A stretch of 64,000 nucleotides of DNA, from contig NZ_BMJQ01000013.1 in NCBI RefSeq assembly GCF_014643535.1, positions 124,001 through 188,000 of the forward strand, read 5' to 3'. The notes below the pieces were generated by a model. The model saw only the letters and a program-made list of their open reading frames with translations. It did no database searches and had not been told where the DNA came from. Origin of the DNA: Aliidongia dinghuensis. Lineage in GTDB: Bacteria; Pseudomonadota; Alphaproteobacteria; ATCC43930; CGMCC-115725. Below, in pieces: positions 17,680 through 27,074 of this stretch; the stretch's first letter is position 1; each line of letters opens with the position of its first letter. Position numbers and translations under genes: made by a program.

Positions 17680-18882
17680 TTACAGCTGGTCCATCACCTC
17701 CTCGCGCAGCGCGGTCTGCCGCCGCAGCACCGCTGCCTGCACCGGCCCCTGCCATGCTTGGGGCACGATCTCGAGCAGAGCCCGCTCCAGCGTCATCAGC
17801 CCCGCCCATTCCTCGTTCGCCCCGCCGCGCGTCAGGCGCTTGCGCCCCTCGATGCTGCGCAGGATCCGGCTCCACAGCGCCTGATGCGCCTGGGGCAGCC
17901 GGCCGGCCGCGAGTTCCGCCGCGAGCCGGACCGACGGCGCATCGGCCGCGGCACCCGCCGGCGCCCGGCCGGCGGCGATCTGGGCGAGCAGCAGCAGCGC
18001 GGGCCCAAGTTCATTCTGGTCGCCCAGCACGTCCTTAAGCAGGCTCGGCGCGTCGATCAGACAGGCGGCGAACTCGTCGAGCAGACCCATGCCGACCGCC
18101 GACGGATTGGGTTTGGCCAGGTCGAGTACGATCTCGAGCTTGCCGTAGAGACTGACGCCCTTGAAATGGGCGGACAGGCTGCGGAACGCCCAGAAGCGGA
18201 AATCCTCGGGCGCGACGCGGCCCTCGAGCGCGTCGAGCAGCGCGTCGAGCCCCTCGGGCCCGAGGCGCGGCATGTTTCGTTCCGCCTGGGCCGCCTTGAC
18301 CCGAAGCCGGGCGCGATCGACCAGATTGCCGAGGAAATTGCTGCGCTGGCGCTCGGTATCGCCCTCCTGCGCCCGCGCCGCCCGGCTGATCGCCGTATTG
18401 ATCGCACTGTCCTGCTGCAGGACCGCCTGCGAGGTCGCCTCATAGGTCACGAGCTCGATCGGCGTCGCCCCAAGCTTGTCGAGCAACGGACGCAGCATCG
18501 TGCCGATGGCCCTGCAGGCGGGGCGCGCGAACAAATCGTCGAGCCCCCGGCAGACCGGAACCGGGCCGGCCACATCGAGCACGGCAACCTTCTTGTCGGC
18601 CGGCACGGGCGGCGCCTGGCGTGACAGGACCTCGGCACGCGTGACGAAGCCATCGGCCCGCTCGCGCTCGCGCACCACACGCACGGCCGAGACGCCGGTC
18701 TGGCTGAGAACGGCCGATGCCGCCGCCTCGACCCGCCGCTCCAGCTTTTCATAGTCGAGCCGGTCGAACGGGCGGCCAAGCTCGTCGCGGCCGTCGTCGA
18801 TCACCTGGACGATCTGCCAGCGCTGATCGACGAGCGCCAGGATCTCGTACCGCAAGCGGCGACTCTTGTAAAACTCACCCAT
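17680..18882 (-). CDS. Hypothetical protein, about 400 aa
   Basis: Not recognised. The soluble-looking, helix-rich product has no signal peptide or membrane segment. The N-terminal about 90 residues (YEILALVDQRWQIVQVIDDGRDEL, then VSAVRVVRERER) look like a small alpha/beta domain. The centre has a mixed region with a VPVCRGLDDLF stretch, and the C-terminal two thirds are predicted helical, rich in Leu/Ala/Arg, with repeated LL.AL motifs. Start at ATG 18882, giving MGEFYKSRRLR; the longer frame adds nine unlikely residues. Coding is supported by length and amino-acid composition. It is divergent from the DUF1491 gene. Confidence 0.65.
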   Translation of the reverse strand: MGEFYKSRRLRYEILALVDQRWQIVQVIDDGRDELGRPFDRLDYEKLERRVEAAASAVLSQTGVSAVRVVRERERADGFVTRAEVLSRQAPPVPADKKVAVLDVAGPVPVCRGLDDLFARPACRAIGTMLRPLLDKLGATPIELVTYEATSQAVLQQDSAINTAISRAARAQEGDTERQRSNFLGNLVDRARLRVKAAQAERNMPRLGPEGLDALLDALEGRVAPEDFRFWAFRSLSAHFKGVSLYGKLEIVLDLAKPNPSAVGMGLLDEFAACLIDAPSLLKDVLGDQNELGPALLLLAQIAAGRAPAGAAADAPSVRLAAELAAGRLPQAHQALWSRILRSIEGRKRLTRGGANEEWAGLMTLERALLEIVPQAWQGPVQAAVLRRQTALREEVMDQL

Positions 18883-19066
18883 CGCTCGACCATTCGCCCG
18901 GGAAACCACTATCGGAGGCTATCGTCCGGCCCCTGATGCTCAGCCATCTGGGCGCGCGGGGTTTGAACCGGCGCGCGAGGGCACGCTATCCTGCCCGAGG
19001 GGGCGGCACGCCGGCAAGGCGACGATCGCCGAAGTTGAATCGCAGAAGTTGAATTGCAGGGGCAGG

Positions 19067-19411
19067 ATGGTCGAGGCACGCCTCAAGACGGAAATCTGGG
19101 TCCAGGCGGCCGTGCGGCGCGCCAATCTCGACGGCGGCATCGTGACCGTGGTCGCCAAGGGCGATCCGACGAGCGGCAGCGTGCTGGTCAAGGTCAACCG
19201 TTTCGCCGACGGCTGCGAAGTGCTGGCCGAGACGCGCGATCCGGACGGCGCGCGCGCCTGGTACCGCGGCACCGGCGCCGTTCCGGTCGATGAGCCGACG
19301 GCCGACGCCTATATCGAGCGCGCCCGCCGGCGCGACCCCGACCTGTGGGTGATCGAGGTCGAGGACCGCGACGGCCACCTGCCGTTTGCCGGCAAGATTC
19401 TTTCGACCTGA
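19067..19411 (+). CDS. DUF1491 family protein
   Basis: 114-residue protein of an alphaproteobacterial family of unknown function. The family opening RLKTEIWVQAAVRRAN is clear at residues 5-20, as is the central GSVLVKVNRFADGCEVLAETRD strand pair and the RARRRDPDLWVIEVEDRDG C-terminal motif. A short mixed alpha/beta cytoplasmic protein is expected. An in-frame ATG six codons upstream (19049) exists but lacks a ribosome binding site; AGGGGCAGG directly precedes the chosen start. Divergent from the 400-residue hypothetical gene. Confidence 0.8.
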   Translation: MVEARLKTEIWVQAAVRRANLDGGIVTVVAKGDPTSGSVLVKVNRFADGCEVLAETRDPDGARAWYRGTGAVPVDEPTADAYIERARRRDPDLWVIEVEDRDGHLPFAGKILST

Positions 19412-19522
19412 GCGAGCGCGCGCCTTGTCGGCCGGGCATTGCGCCGCCTCGGTCCGGATGGCTTAATCCCGCGGCAACGGGGCGCCTGGATTGCCGGCCG
19501 TCCTTGCTCGCCAAAGATTGGG

Positions 19523-19554
19523 TATCGGACGGGATCGGTATCGGACGGGATCGG
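19523..19554 (+). repeat. Tandem 16-bp direct repeat upstream of a start codon
   Basis: Two exact adjacent copies of TATCGGACGGGATCGG, ending 6 nt before the ATG at 19561. Each copy holds a GGGA that could act as a Shine-Dalgarno core, so copy number could change the leader. Confidence 0.7.
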
Positions 19555-19560
19555 CATAGC

Positions 19561-20139
19561 ATGACATTTCAGGTTTGGGTCCGCACACTCGGGCTGGCTC
19601 TCGTCGTCATCATCCTGTCCTTGGGATCCGCGGCGCATGCCCAGGACGACAACCGCAGCAAGAATCAGCAGCTGATCCAGAGCTTCTCGCCCTATGAGCG
19701 GGCGATGTACCTGAAGCAGCGCGGCGAGTATGCCAAGGCGATCGAAATCCTGGAGCCGATGGCAGCGCAAGGGCACGGCTTCGAGCAGGCGGAACTGTCG
19801 CTCGGCCAGTGTTATATCGCGAGCGCCGCGACGGCGCCCTCGCCCGAAGCCGGGCACGACGCGCTGGTCAAGGGGACGAAATGGATCCTGACCGCGGCCG
19901 ACGCCGGCTTTCCAGCGGCCCAGGTGCAATTGATCCACATGATGCTCGAAGGCGGCCGCTTCAAAGTCGAGCCGGTCGCCGCCGGCATGTGGTACCTGGT
20001 CTGGCGGCGCAACCCCGGCCGTCTGCAGACCGGCGTCTCCGACCTCGACCCGCCGCTGCTGCAGAAGCTGCATTCGACGCTGAGCCCGGAAGACTGGCAG
20101 AAGGCCGAGGCGCAGGCGAACGCCTGGCAGCCGCACTAG
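19561..20139 (+). CDS. Exported SEL1/TPR-like repeat protein
   Basis: 192 residues. A signal peptide is clear (about 1-27, hydrophobic LGLALVVIILSLGSAAHA with cleavage after AHA). The mature part contains helical hairpins like TPR/SEL1 units (YLKQRGEYAKAIEILEPMAAQGHG; KWILTAADAGFPAAQVQLIHMMLEGG; WYLVWRRNPG). Likely periplasmic; role unknown. The ATG lies just after a tandem 16-bp repeat. Convergent with the DUF1499 gene, with 6 nt between stops. Confidence 0.75.
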   Translation: MTFQVWVRTLGLALVVIILSLGSAAHAQDDNRSKNQQLIQSFSPYERAMYLKQRGEYAKAIEILEPMAAQGHGFEQAELSLGQCYIASAATAPSPEAGHDALVKGTKWILTAADAGFPAAQVQLIHMMLEGGRFKVEPVAAGMWYLVWRRNPGRLQTGVSDLDPPLLQKLHSTLSPEDWQKAEAQANAWQPH

Positions 20140-20145
20140 CCGCGG

Positions 20146-20664
20146 CTAAGATTTCTTGGCGACGCTCTCGACGAGGGCGACCCAGGCGCGCACCCGCTCG
20201 GCGTTGCCGCCGAAGTCGGTCCAGCCGAAGCGCGCCCGGCTTTCGATCGCGAAGCTCGATTTGCCGTCCGGCAGGGGCACGAATTCGATCGTGACGATAT
20301 CGGGCAGGCGCAGGAGCGGCGAATGCTGGACATAGACGATCTTTCGCCGCTCGCCGTCGCCGGCGACGAGCTTGACGCGGGGTTGGCGCGCGACCGCTTC
20401 GCTCCAGAGATCGCGCAGCTGCTCCCACTCCATCGCGAAGACCGGCGCCTCGGCATCGGGCGCCCGGCTGCAGAAGTCCTTTGGGCACATGAGGAAGCGG
20501 CCCTGCTTCTCGACCGCCGGCAGATGGTTGAAGTCGACCAACTCACCCTCGGCCACGCGATCCTCGGCATCGCGTCCCATGACGATGCGGATGACGATCA
20601 ATCCCGCGAGAACGAGTCCCGCGACCGCGAGCATCCCACCCAATGTTTTCTTCTTCACGCTCAC
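20146..20664 (-). CDS. DUF1499 domain protein, membrane-anchored
   Basis: About 172 residues with one N-terminal transmembrane helix (about 9-27, LAVAGLVLAGLIVIRIV). The rest matches DUF1499: an MCPKDFC segment, a central YVQHSPLLRLPDIVTIEFVP strand region and the family-typical SRARFGWTDFGGNAERVRAW near the C-terminus. I start at the GTG at 20664; the frame extends 52 codons upstream, but that part is Arg/Pro-rich and unlike the family. Function unknown. Confidence 0.75.
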   Translation of the reverse strand: MSVKKKTLGGMLAVAGLVLAGLIVIRIVMGRDAEDRVAEGELVDFNHLPAVEKQGRFLMCPKDFCSRAPDAEAPVFAMEWEQLRDLWSEAVARQPRVKLVAGDGERRKIVYVQHSPLLRLPDIVTIEFVPLPDGKSSFAIESRARFGWTDFGGNAERVRAWVALVESVAKKS

Positions 20665-20904
20665 AAGGTCCGCTCTGCCGCTGCCGGGACGCCGGTATAT
20701 CGCCGGCCAAGCCTTCTGGCGCGCCGGTCTTTTGACGCACCGGTCTTTTGACGCACGGGCCTTGTAACGCAATTGGCCGCGCGCGTCAGGTCTCTCGGCA
20801 CCGGTCGCGACCGGTGGCAAAGATGCATGGGATTTTACTTATCCTTAAGCCTGACGCCGCCATCCTGCGCGCAGTCTCTCCTCTCGCGGTTCCGGAACAT
20901 CCCC

Positions 20905-21402
20905 ATGAATGCGCCGCCCGACCAGCCTCTCAACCCGGCGGCACTCGCTTTCCTGGTCGAGCAGACGGCACCGCTCGAAGCCGGCTCCGTCACGGTCGGC
21001 CACGACGGAGCCATCGCGCGGCGGGAACCGCGGGGGCCCATTCGCTTCGGCTTTCGCTTTGCCGGCCGGACATTCGAGGCCGAGGCGCGCCCGGACGCGG
21101 ACGCGCTCCTCGTCGAATTCACGACCGAGATCGGCACCCTGCCCTATTCGGTCGAGAACCGCGTGCTGCGCAGCCGGCTGCTGCGCGTGCTGGCCGGCCT
21201 GCGCGGCACCGGCCTCGAGTGGGAGCTGAGCCCCAGGCAGGGCGTGCGCGTCGGCGGGCGGACCCGGCTCACGACGCCGGCGATCGCGACGCGCATCGTG
21301 ACCGCGGTCGTGACCGCGCTGCTGCCGGTCAAGGCCTATTTCGACCTGCTGGACGAGGTGCTGACGCCGCCACCGGCGGATGATGCGGAAGCGACGGGCT
21401 GA
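20905..21402 (+). CDS. Hypothetical protein, 165 aa
   Basis: Not recognised. A compact alpha/beta protein without signal peptide: hydrophobic strands FGFRFAGRTFEAEARP and ADALLVEFTTEIGTLPYSVEN, an amphipathic helix with VLRSRLLRVLAGLRG, then RIVTAVVTALLPVKAYFDLLDEVL. The shape recalls small YbjN/T3SS-chaperone-like folds, but this is only an impression. Convergent with fliJ, 14 nt apart. Start at ATG 20905, which gives an uncluttered N-terminus; the longer frame upstream is probably non-coding. Confidence 0.6.
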   Translation: MNAPPDQPLNPAALAFLVEQTAPLEAGSVTVGHDGAIARREPRGPIRFGFRFAGRTFEAEARPDADALLVEFTTEIGTLPYSVENRVLRSRLLRVLAGLRGTGLEWELSPRQGVRVGGRTRLTTPAIATRIVTAVVTALLPVKAYFDLLDEVLTPPPADDAEATG

Positions 21403-21416
21403 CGACTTCCCGCTGG

Positions 21417-21833
21417 CTATTTACCACGGCCGCGGAACATGCCGATCGCCACTTCGTCGAGCTGCGCCTGCTCGCGCGCGTCGCGCTTCCGGCGTGCCCG
21501 CTCCTGGGCCGCCTCGGCCGCGAGCTCGAACTTCTTCAGCTCCGCAAAGGCATCCTTGAGCGCATCGCGCGCGTGCTCAACCTGGCCGTCGACCTCGGCG
21601 ATCGAACGGTTGAGCTTCTCGCGCCGCTCGATGACCCGCTCCGCATAGGCACCGTAGGTGAGGCTCGCCTCGAAGGACGCCTGGGCCGCCGCCTGCTCGC
21701 GGAGTGCCTCGGCCTCGAGGTCCGCCAGGTCCTGGCGCAGCCGGTCTGCGAGACGTATCAGTTCGCCGAGACGCCGCTGCGCCTCGTCGACCGTCCATTT
21801 ATGCAGGCGAATCTGGCTCTGGAACGGCTTCAC
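21417..21833 (-). CDS. fliJ: Flagellar FliJ-like export chaperone
   Basis: 138 residues, almost entirely coiled coil with dense Glu/Arg/Ala heptads (RLGELIRLADRLRQDLADLEAEAL; AELKKFELAAEAAQERARRKRDAREQ), typical of FliJ, the soluble part of the flagellar type III export ATPase complex. The start is a GTG at 21833 overlapping the fliI stop (GTGA), so the pair is translationally coupled. Primary-sequence identity within FliJ is low, so assignment rests mostly on coiled-coil pattern and position after fliI. Confidence 0.85.
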   Translation of the reverse strand: MKPFQSQIRLHKWTVDEAQRRLGELIRLADRLRQDLADLEAEALREQAAAQASFEASLTYGAYAERVIERREKLNRSIAEVDGQVEHARDALKDAFAELKKFELAAEAAQERARRKRDAREQAQLDEVAIGMFRGRGK

Positions 21834-23155
21834 GCGTCGGCTCCGATCAGGATCTGGGCCAGGTCGGCGTAGCCTTGCGCGAGCGTCGACAGCTCGCGCT
21901 TGCCTTGCGCCAGGAACTTCTCGATCGCGGGGTAATAGTCGATGGCCTGGTCGATCTTGGCATCGCTGCCACGGCGATAGGCGCCGAGGCGGATGAGCTC
22001 CGCCATGTTCTCGTAGGTCGCGGCGAGCGCCCGCGCCTTCTGCACCAGCGCGTTCTCCTCGTCGGAATTGCAGCCGGGCATGGTGCGCGAGACCGAGCGC
22101 AAAATGTCGATCGCCGGATAGCGGCCACGCTCGGTGATGCGGCGGTCGAGCACGATATGGCCGTCGAGGATGCCGCGCACCGCGTCGGCGATCGGCTCGT
22201 TATGGTCGTCGCCCTCGACCAGCACGGTGAAAAGCCCGGTGATGCTGCCGGCGCCGGTGCCGGGCCCGGCGCGCTCGAGCAACCGCGGCAGTTCACCAAA
22301 CACGGTCGGCGTATAGCCCTTGCTGGCGGGCGGCTCGCCGGCCGAGAGCCCGATCTCGCGCTGCGCCATGGCGAAGCGGGTGACGCTGTCCATCAGGCAC
22401 AGCACGTCCATGTCCTGGTCGCGGAAATATTCGGCGACCGAGAGTGTCAGATAGGCCGCCTGCCGACGCATGAGCGAGGATTCGTCCGAGGTCGCGACCA
22501 CGACGACGCTGCGCGCCAGGCCTTCCTCGCCCAGATCGTCCTCGATGAATTCCTGCACCTCGCGGCCGCGCTCGCCGATGAGGCCGATGACGCTCGCGTC
22601 GTTTGCGGTGTAGCGCGCCAGCATCGACAGCAGCACGGATTTGCCGACGCCGGAGCCGGCGAAGATGCCCATGCGCTGGCCGCGGCAGCAGGTCAGGAAC
22701 GTGTTGAGCGCGCGCACGCCCAGGTCGACCTTGCCTTGCACACGCTTCCGCGCATGCGCCGGCGGCGGCAGGTTCCGGAGCGGATAGGCCAGCGGCCCCT
22801 GCGGCAGCGGCCCCTTGCCGTCGATCGGCTCGCCCATCGCGTTCACCACGCGGCCGAGCCAGCGGCGGTCGGGAAAGATCGCCGGCGGCACCAGCGCCAC
22901 TTCGACGCGGTTGCCGAGCCCGATGCCGGTCAGAGGCCCGAACGGCATGACGAGCGTGCGGCCCTCACGGAAGCCGATCACCTCGCACGGCAGCGGCGCG
23001 TCATGGTCGCGGATGATGAGGCAGCGCCCGCCGATGGTGAGCCGGCGCTCGATGCCGCCTACCTCGACCAGCATGCCGAGGATCGCGGTCACGCGCCCCC
23101 AGTAGCGATGGGCCGCGAGGCTTCCAACCGCCTGCGAGATCCCTTCGAGCAGCAT
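21830..23155 (-). CDS. fliI: Flagellum-specific ATP synthase / export ATPase
   Basis: Hexameric ATPase that drives flagellar protein export at the membrane-associated export gate. The 441-residue protein shows the Walker A GIFAGSGVGKS (163-173), the ERGREVQEF motif, Walker B VLCLMDSVTR, and the substrate segment SAGEPPASKGYTPTVF. GGAAAGG precedes the ATG. Divergent from ctrA, with a TTAA-N7-TTAAC CtrA box between them, matching the known placement of flagellar genes under CtrA in alphaproteobacteria. Confidence 0.96.
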   Translation of the reverse strand: MLLEGISQAVGSLAAHRYWGRVTAILGMLVEVGGIERRLTIGGRCLIIRDHDAPLPCEVIGFREGRTLVMPFGPLTGIGLGNRVEVALVPPAIFPDRRWLGRVVNAMGEPIDGKGPLPQGPLAYPLRNLPPPAHARKRVQGKVDLGVRALNTFLTCCRGQRMGIFAGSGVGKSVLLSMLARYTANDASVIGLIGERGREVQEFIEDDLGEEGLARSVVVVATSDESSLMRRQAAYLTLSVAEYFRDQDMDVLCLMDSVTRFAMAQREIGLSAGEPPASKGYTPTVFGELPRLLERAGPGTGAGSITGLFTVLVEGDDHNEPIADAVRGILDGHIVLDRRITERGRYPAIDILRSVSRTMPGCNSDEENALVQKARALAATYENMAELIRLGAYRRGSDAKIDQAIDYYPAIEKFLAQGKRELSTLAQGYADLAQILIGADA

Positions 23156-23232
23156 CGCCTTTCCGTATGGATGGTCCGTATGGGTGGGCTGGCCGATTGC
23201 CCAACGATGCTCGAGATGATGCCGTTTCCTGC

Positions 23233-23248
23233 TTAAGCAAGTTTTAAC
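23233..23248. promoter_or_regulatory. Canonical CtrA binding box (TTAA-N7-TTAAC)
   Basis: TTAAGCAAGTTTTAAC: two TTAA half-sites exactly 7 nt apart, in the fliI-ctrA intergenic region. It stands 78 nt from the fliI start and 104 nt from the ctrA start. The match to the Caulobacter CtrA consensus is exact; binding is inferred. Confidence 0.75.
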
Positions 23249-23309
23249 GCCGCATCGACGCGCGGTTGTGGCGCGGTAAATCTTTTCTTAACGCTCGCCC
23301 CGCATTTTG

Positions 23310-23329
23310 TTAACCTTAACCAAGGTTAA
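23310..23329. promoter_or_regulatory. TTAA-rich inverted repeat in the ctrA leader
   Basis: Perfect 8-bp arms TTAACCTT / AAGGTTAA with a 4-nt spacer AACC, ending 22 nt before the ctrA start. It contains three TTAA half-sites. An autoregulatory CtrA half-site array or a leader hairpin are both possible. Confidence 0.5.
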
Positions 23330-23351
23330 TTGGAGCACCTAGGAGTCCGTC

Positions 23352-24071
23352 ATGCGGGTACTGATCGTCGAAGATGATACCGCCACGTCGGCCACGATCG
23401 AGCTTGTGCTTAAAGCCGAAGGCTTCATTTGTGACACCACCGACCTGGGTGAGGACGGGCTCGAGATCGGCAAGCTGTACGATTACGACATCATCATCCT
23501 CGACCTGATGTTGCCCGATATCGACGGCTACGAGGTGCTGCGCCGGCTGCGCGCGGCGCGTGTGCGCACGCCGATCCTGATCCTGTCGGGCCTGGGTGAG
23601 CTCGATCACAAGATCAAGGGCCTGGGTTTCGGCGCCGACGACTTCCTGACCAAGCCGTTCGACAAGCGCGAGCTCGTCGCCCGCATCCACGCCATCATCC
23701 GGCGCGCCAAGGGCCATTCGGAGTCGGTCATCCGCACCGGCCGCTTCACGGTCAACCTCGACACCCGCACGGTCGAGGTCGACGGCAAGCCGCTGCACCT
23801 GACCGGCAAGGAGTACGGCATCCTCGAGCTCCTGTCGCTCCGCAAGGGCACGACGCTCACCAAGGAGATGTTCCTCAATCATCTCTACGGCGGCATGGAC
23901 GAGCCGGAGCTCAAGATCATCGACGTCTTCGTCTGCAAGCTGCGCAAGAAGATGGCGAACGCCACCAACGGCGAGAACTACATCGAGACGGTCTGGGGCC
24001 GCGGCTACGTGCTGCGCGACCAGCCGACCGCGGAATCGGCCGCAAGCGGGGCGCGCCAGCCCGCCGCCTGA
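23352..24071 (+). CDS. ctrA: Cell cycle/motility response regulator CtrA
   Basis: OmpR-type response regulator that controls motility and, in some alphaproteobacteria, the cell cycle. 239 residues: receiver domain (1-120) with phospho-acceptor D51 (LDLMLPDIDG), the T/S switch region (ILILSGLGE) and K in FLTKPFD, then a winged-helix DNA-binding domain (about 125-230; YGILELLSLRKGTTLTKEMFLNHLYGGMDEPE is highly typical of CtrA). AGGAG precedes the ATG by 6 nt. The Ala/Pro tail is variable. A chpT gene for its phosphorelay occurs at 37.3 kb. An intrinsic terminator follows. Confidence 0.97.
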   Translation: MRVLIVEDDTATSATIELVLKAEGFICDTTDLGEDGLEIGKLYDYDIIILDLMLPDIDGYEVLRRLRAARVRTPILILSGLGELDHKIKGLGFGADDFLTKPFDKRELVARIHAIIRRAKGHSESVIRTGRFTVNLDTRTVEVDGKPLHLTGKEYGILELLSLRKGTTLTKEMFLNHLYGGMDEPELKIIDVFVCKLRKKMANATNGENYIETVWGRGYVLRDQPTAESAASGARQPAA

Positions 24072-24091
24072 TCGGCAACGCCTCTCAAACG

Positions 24092-24129
24092 AAAACCCGA
24101 CCGGGCGATTAGCCTGGCCGGGTTTTTTT
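24092..24129 (+). terminator. Rho-independent terminator of ctrA
   Basis: GC-rich imperfect stem (AACCCG..CGGGTT outer pairs, GGC/GCC inner pairs, loop GATTA) followed directly by a run of seven Ts, 20 nt after the ctrA stop. Confidence 0.85.
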
Positions 24130-24166
24130 GATTCCGGCAGCGAATGGGCGTGTCCCCGTGCCCGTC

Positions 24167-24183
24167 CACGCAATTTTTGCGTG
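24167..24183. promoter_or_regulatory. Inverted repeat upstream of the sugar ABC operon
   Basis: CACGCAA-TTT-TTGCGTG, perfect 7-bp arms with a 3-nt centre, 124 nt before the substrate-binding-protein start. Candidate operator for a LacI- or GntR-type regulator, though no such gene is visible nearby. Confidence 0.4.
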
Positions 24184-24307
24184 CCCTGCGGCAACTCACG
24201 TGTGGACTTGTCGGCAAAAGCAGGGAAATCTGGGTTAAGTCTGAGGATAAGAACCGGCATCGATCGCACCTTTTCAACCCAGAACAATGGGATAGAGGGA
24301 GGACGAC

Positions 24308-25450
24308 ATGCCGAAATTCAGTGCCGCGGCCGCCATAGCGGTGGCCGGATTGTTGCTGGGCGGGCTCTTGTGGGGCGCGGGGACCGCGCAGGCGGCCGGG
24401 CCCAAGACCGTGGCTGGTCCGAGCAAGGATCCCACCTGCTTCGCACCCTGGACCGACAAGACGAAATTCTTCCAGTACCCGGCGAAGAAAGGCCCCTATC
24501 GGGTGGCGCTCGCCAACGGCTTCATCGGCAATACCTGGCGCATCCAGATGATCAAGACGGCGAAGGCCTATGCCGACCAGCCGTCCGTCAAGGCCGACCT
24601 CAAGGAATTCAAGGTCGTCTCGACCGGCGAGGACATCGCGGCCCAGATCGCCGCGGTCAACAACTTCATCGATTCCGGCTATGACGCCGTCATCGTCGAT
24701 GCCCAGAACCCGACCGCGTTCAAATCCGTGGTACGGCGCGCCAACCAAGCCGGCGTGGTACTGGTCGCCTTCGACAACACGATCGACACGGACGAGGCCA
24801 TCAACGTCAACGTCGACCAGAAGGGGCTCGGCGAATATTGGGGCCACTGGCTGGTCCAGACCGTGCCGAACGGCGGCACGATCCTCGAGGTGCGCGGCGT
24901 CGCCGGCACCTCGGTCGACACGGACCGGCACGAGGGCATCCAGGAAGTGCTGAAGGCATCCGGCAAGCCGTTCCAGACGGTCGAGGTGGTCGGCAAGTGG
25001 GACGACGGCACGGCCCAGAAAGTGACGGCCGACGCGATCGCCGTGCACAAGCATTTCGACGGCATGACCGCCCAGGGCGGCTCGACCGGCATGGTCCGAG
25101 CCTTCATGGACGCGAAGCAGTCGTTCGTGCCGGCGGCAGCCGAAACCGAGAACGGCTTCCGCAAGCTGTGCGCTGCCCACGGCAAGGAGGGGCTGAAATG
25201 CGCGTCCGGCGGCACCGGCCCGGCCCAGGTCGCAGTCGCCATCAAGACCGCGATCACCGCCCTCAAGGGCGATATCGTGCCGCAATCGATCAAGCTGCCG
25301 CTGGCCCATGTCGAGGACCCGAACTTCAAGGACGGCGACAGCTACTTCGCGCAGCAGACCGATAATTTCTTCGTCGGCAATGCGTTTCCGACCTGCGGCA
25401 TCAACTTCACCGCCCAGGAGATCATGGGCCAGTCGGAAGGCAACCAGTAG
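24308..25450 (+). CDS. Sugar ABC transporter periplasmic substrate-binding protein
   Basis: Binds a sugar or polyol in the periplasm and delivers it to the two permeases encoded downstream. 380 residues with a signal peptide (about 1-29, cleaved near AQAA). The mature protein is a type I periplasmic binding fold of the RbsB/LacI-like class (YRVALANGFIGNTWRIQMIKTAKAYA at the hinge entry; YDAVIVDAQNPTAF; GVVLVAFDNTIDTDEAINV; GTILEVRGVAGTSVDTDRHEG). Three cysteine positions lie in the mature part. Gene order SBP, ATPase, permease, permease. GGGAGG precedes the ATG. Substrate unknown. Confidence 0.9.
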   Translation: MPKFSAAAAIAVAGLLLGGLLWGAGTAQAAGPKTVAGPSKDPTCFAPWTDKTKFFQYPAKKGPYRVALANGFIGNTWRIQMIKTAKAYADQPSVKADLKEFKVVSTGEDIAAQIAAVNNFIDSGYDAVIVDAQNPTAFKSVVRRANQAGVVLVAFDNTIDTDEAINVNVDQKGLGEYWGHWLVQTVPNGGTILEVRGVAGTSVDTDRHEGIQEVLKASGKPFQTVEVVGKWDDGTAQKVTADAIAVHKHFDGMTAQGGSTGMVRAFMDAKQSFVPAAAETENGFRKLCAAHGKEGLKCASGGTGPAQVAVAIKTAITALKGDIVPQSIKLPLAHVEDPNFKDGDSYFAQQTDNFFVGNAFPTCGINFTAQEIMGQSEGNQ

Positions 25451-25520
25451 GCGCCGGCTGCACCGCCGGGACGCCGGAGAGGTGCCGGCGTCCCCCTTGC
25501 TGCATCGCCCGGAGAGAACC

Positions 25521-27070
<1,550 letters not shown>

Positions 27071-27074
<4 letters not shown>

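Noticed and set aside
18952..18976. GCGCGC..GCGCGC imperfect hairpin containing TTTGAACC, considered as a tRNA T-arm
   Set aside because: No acceptor, D-arm or anticodon stem can be built around it.
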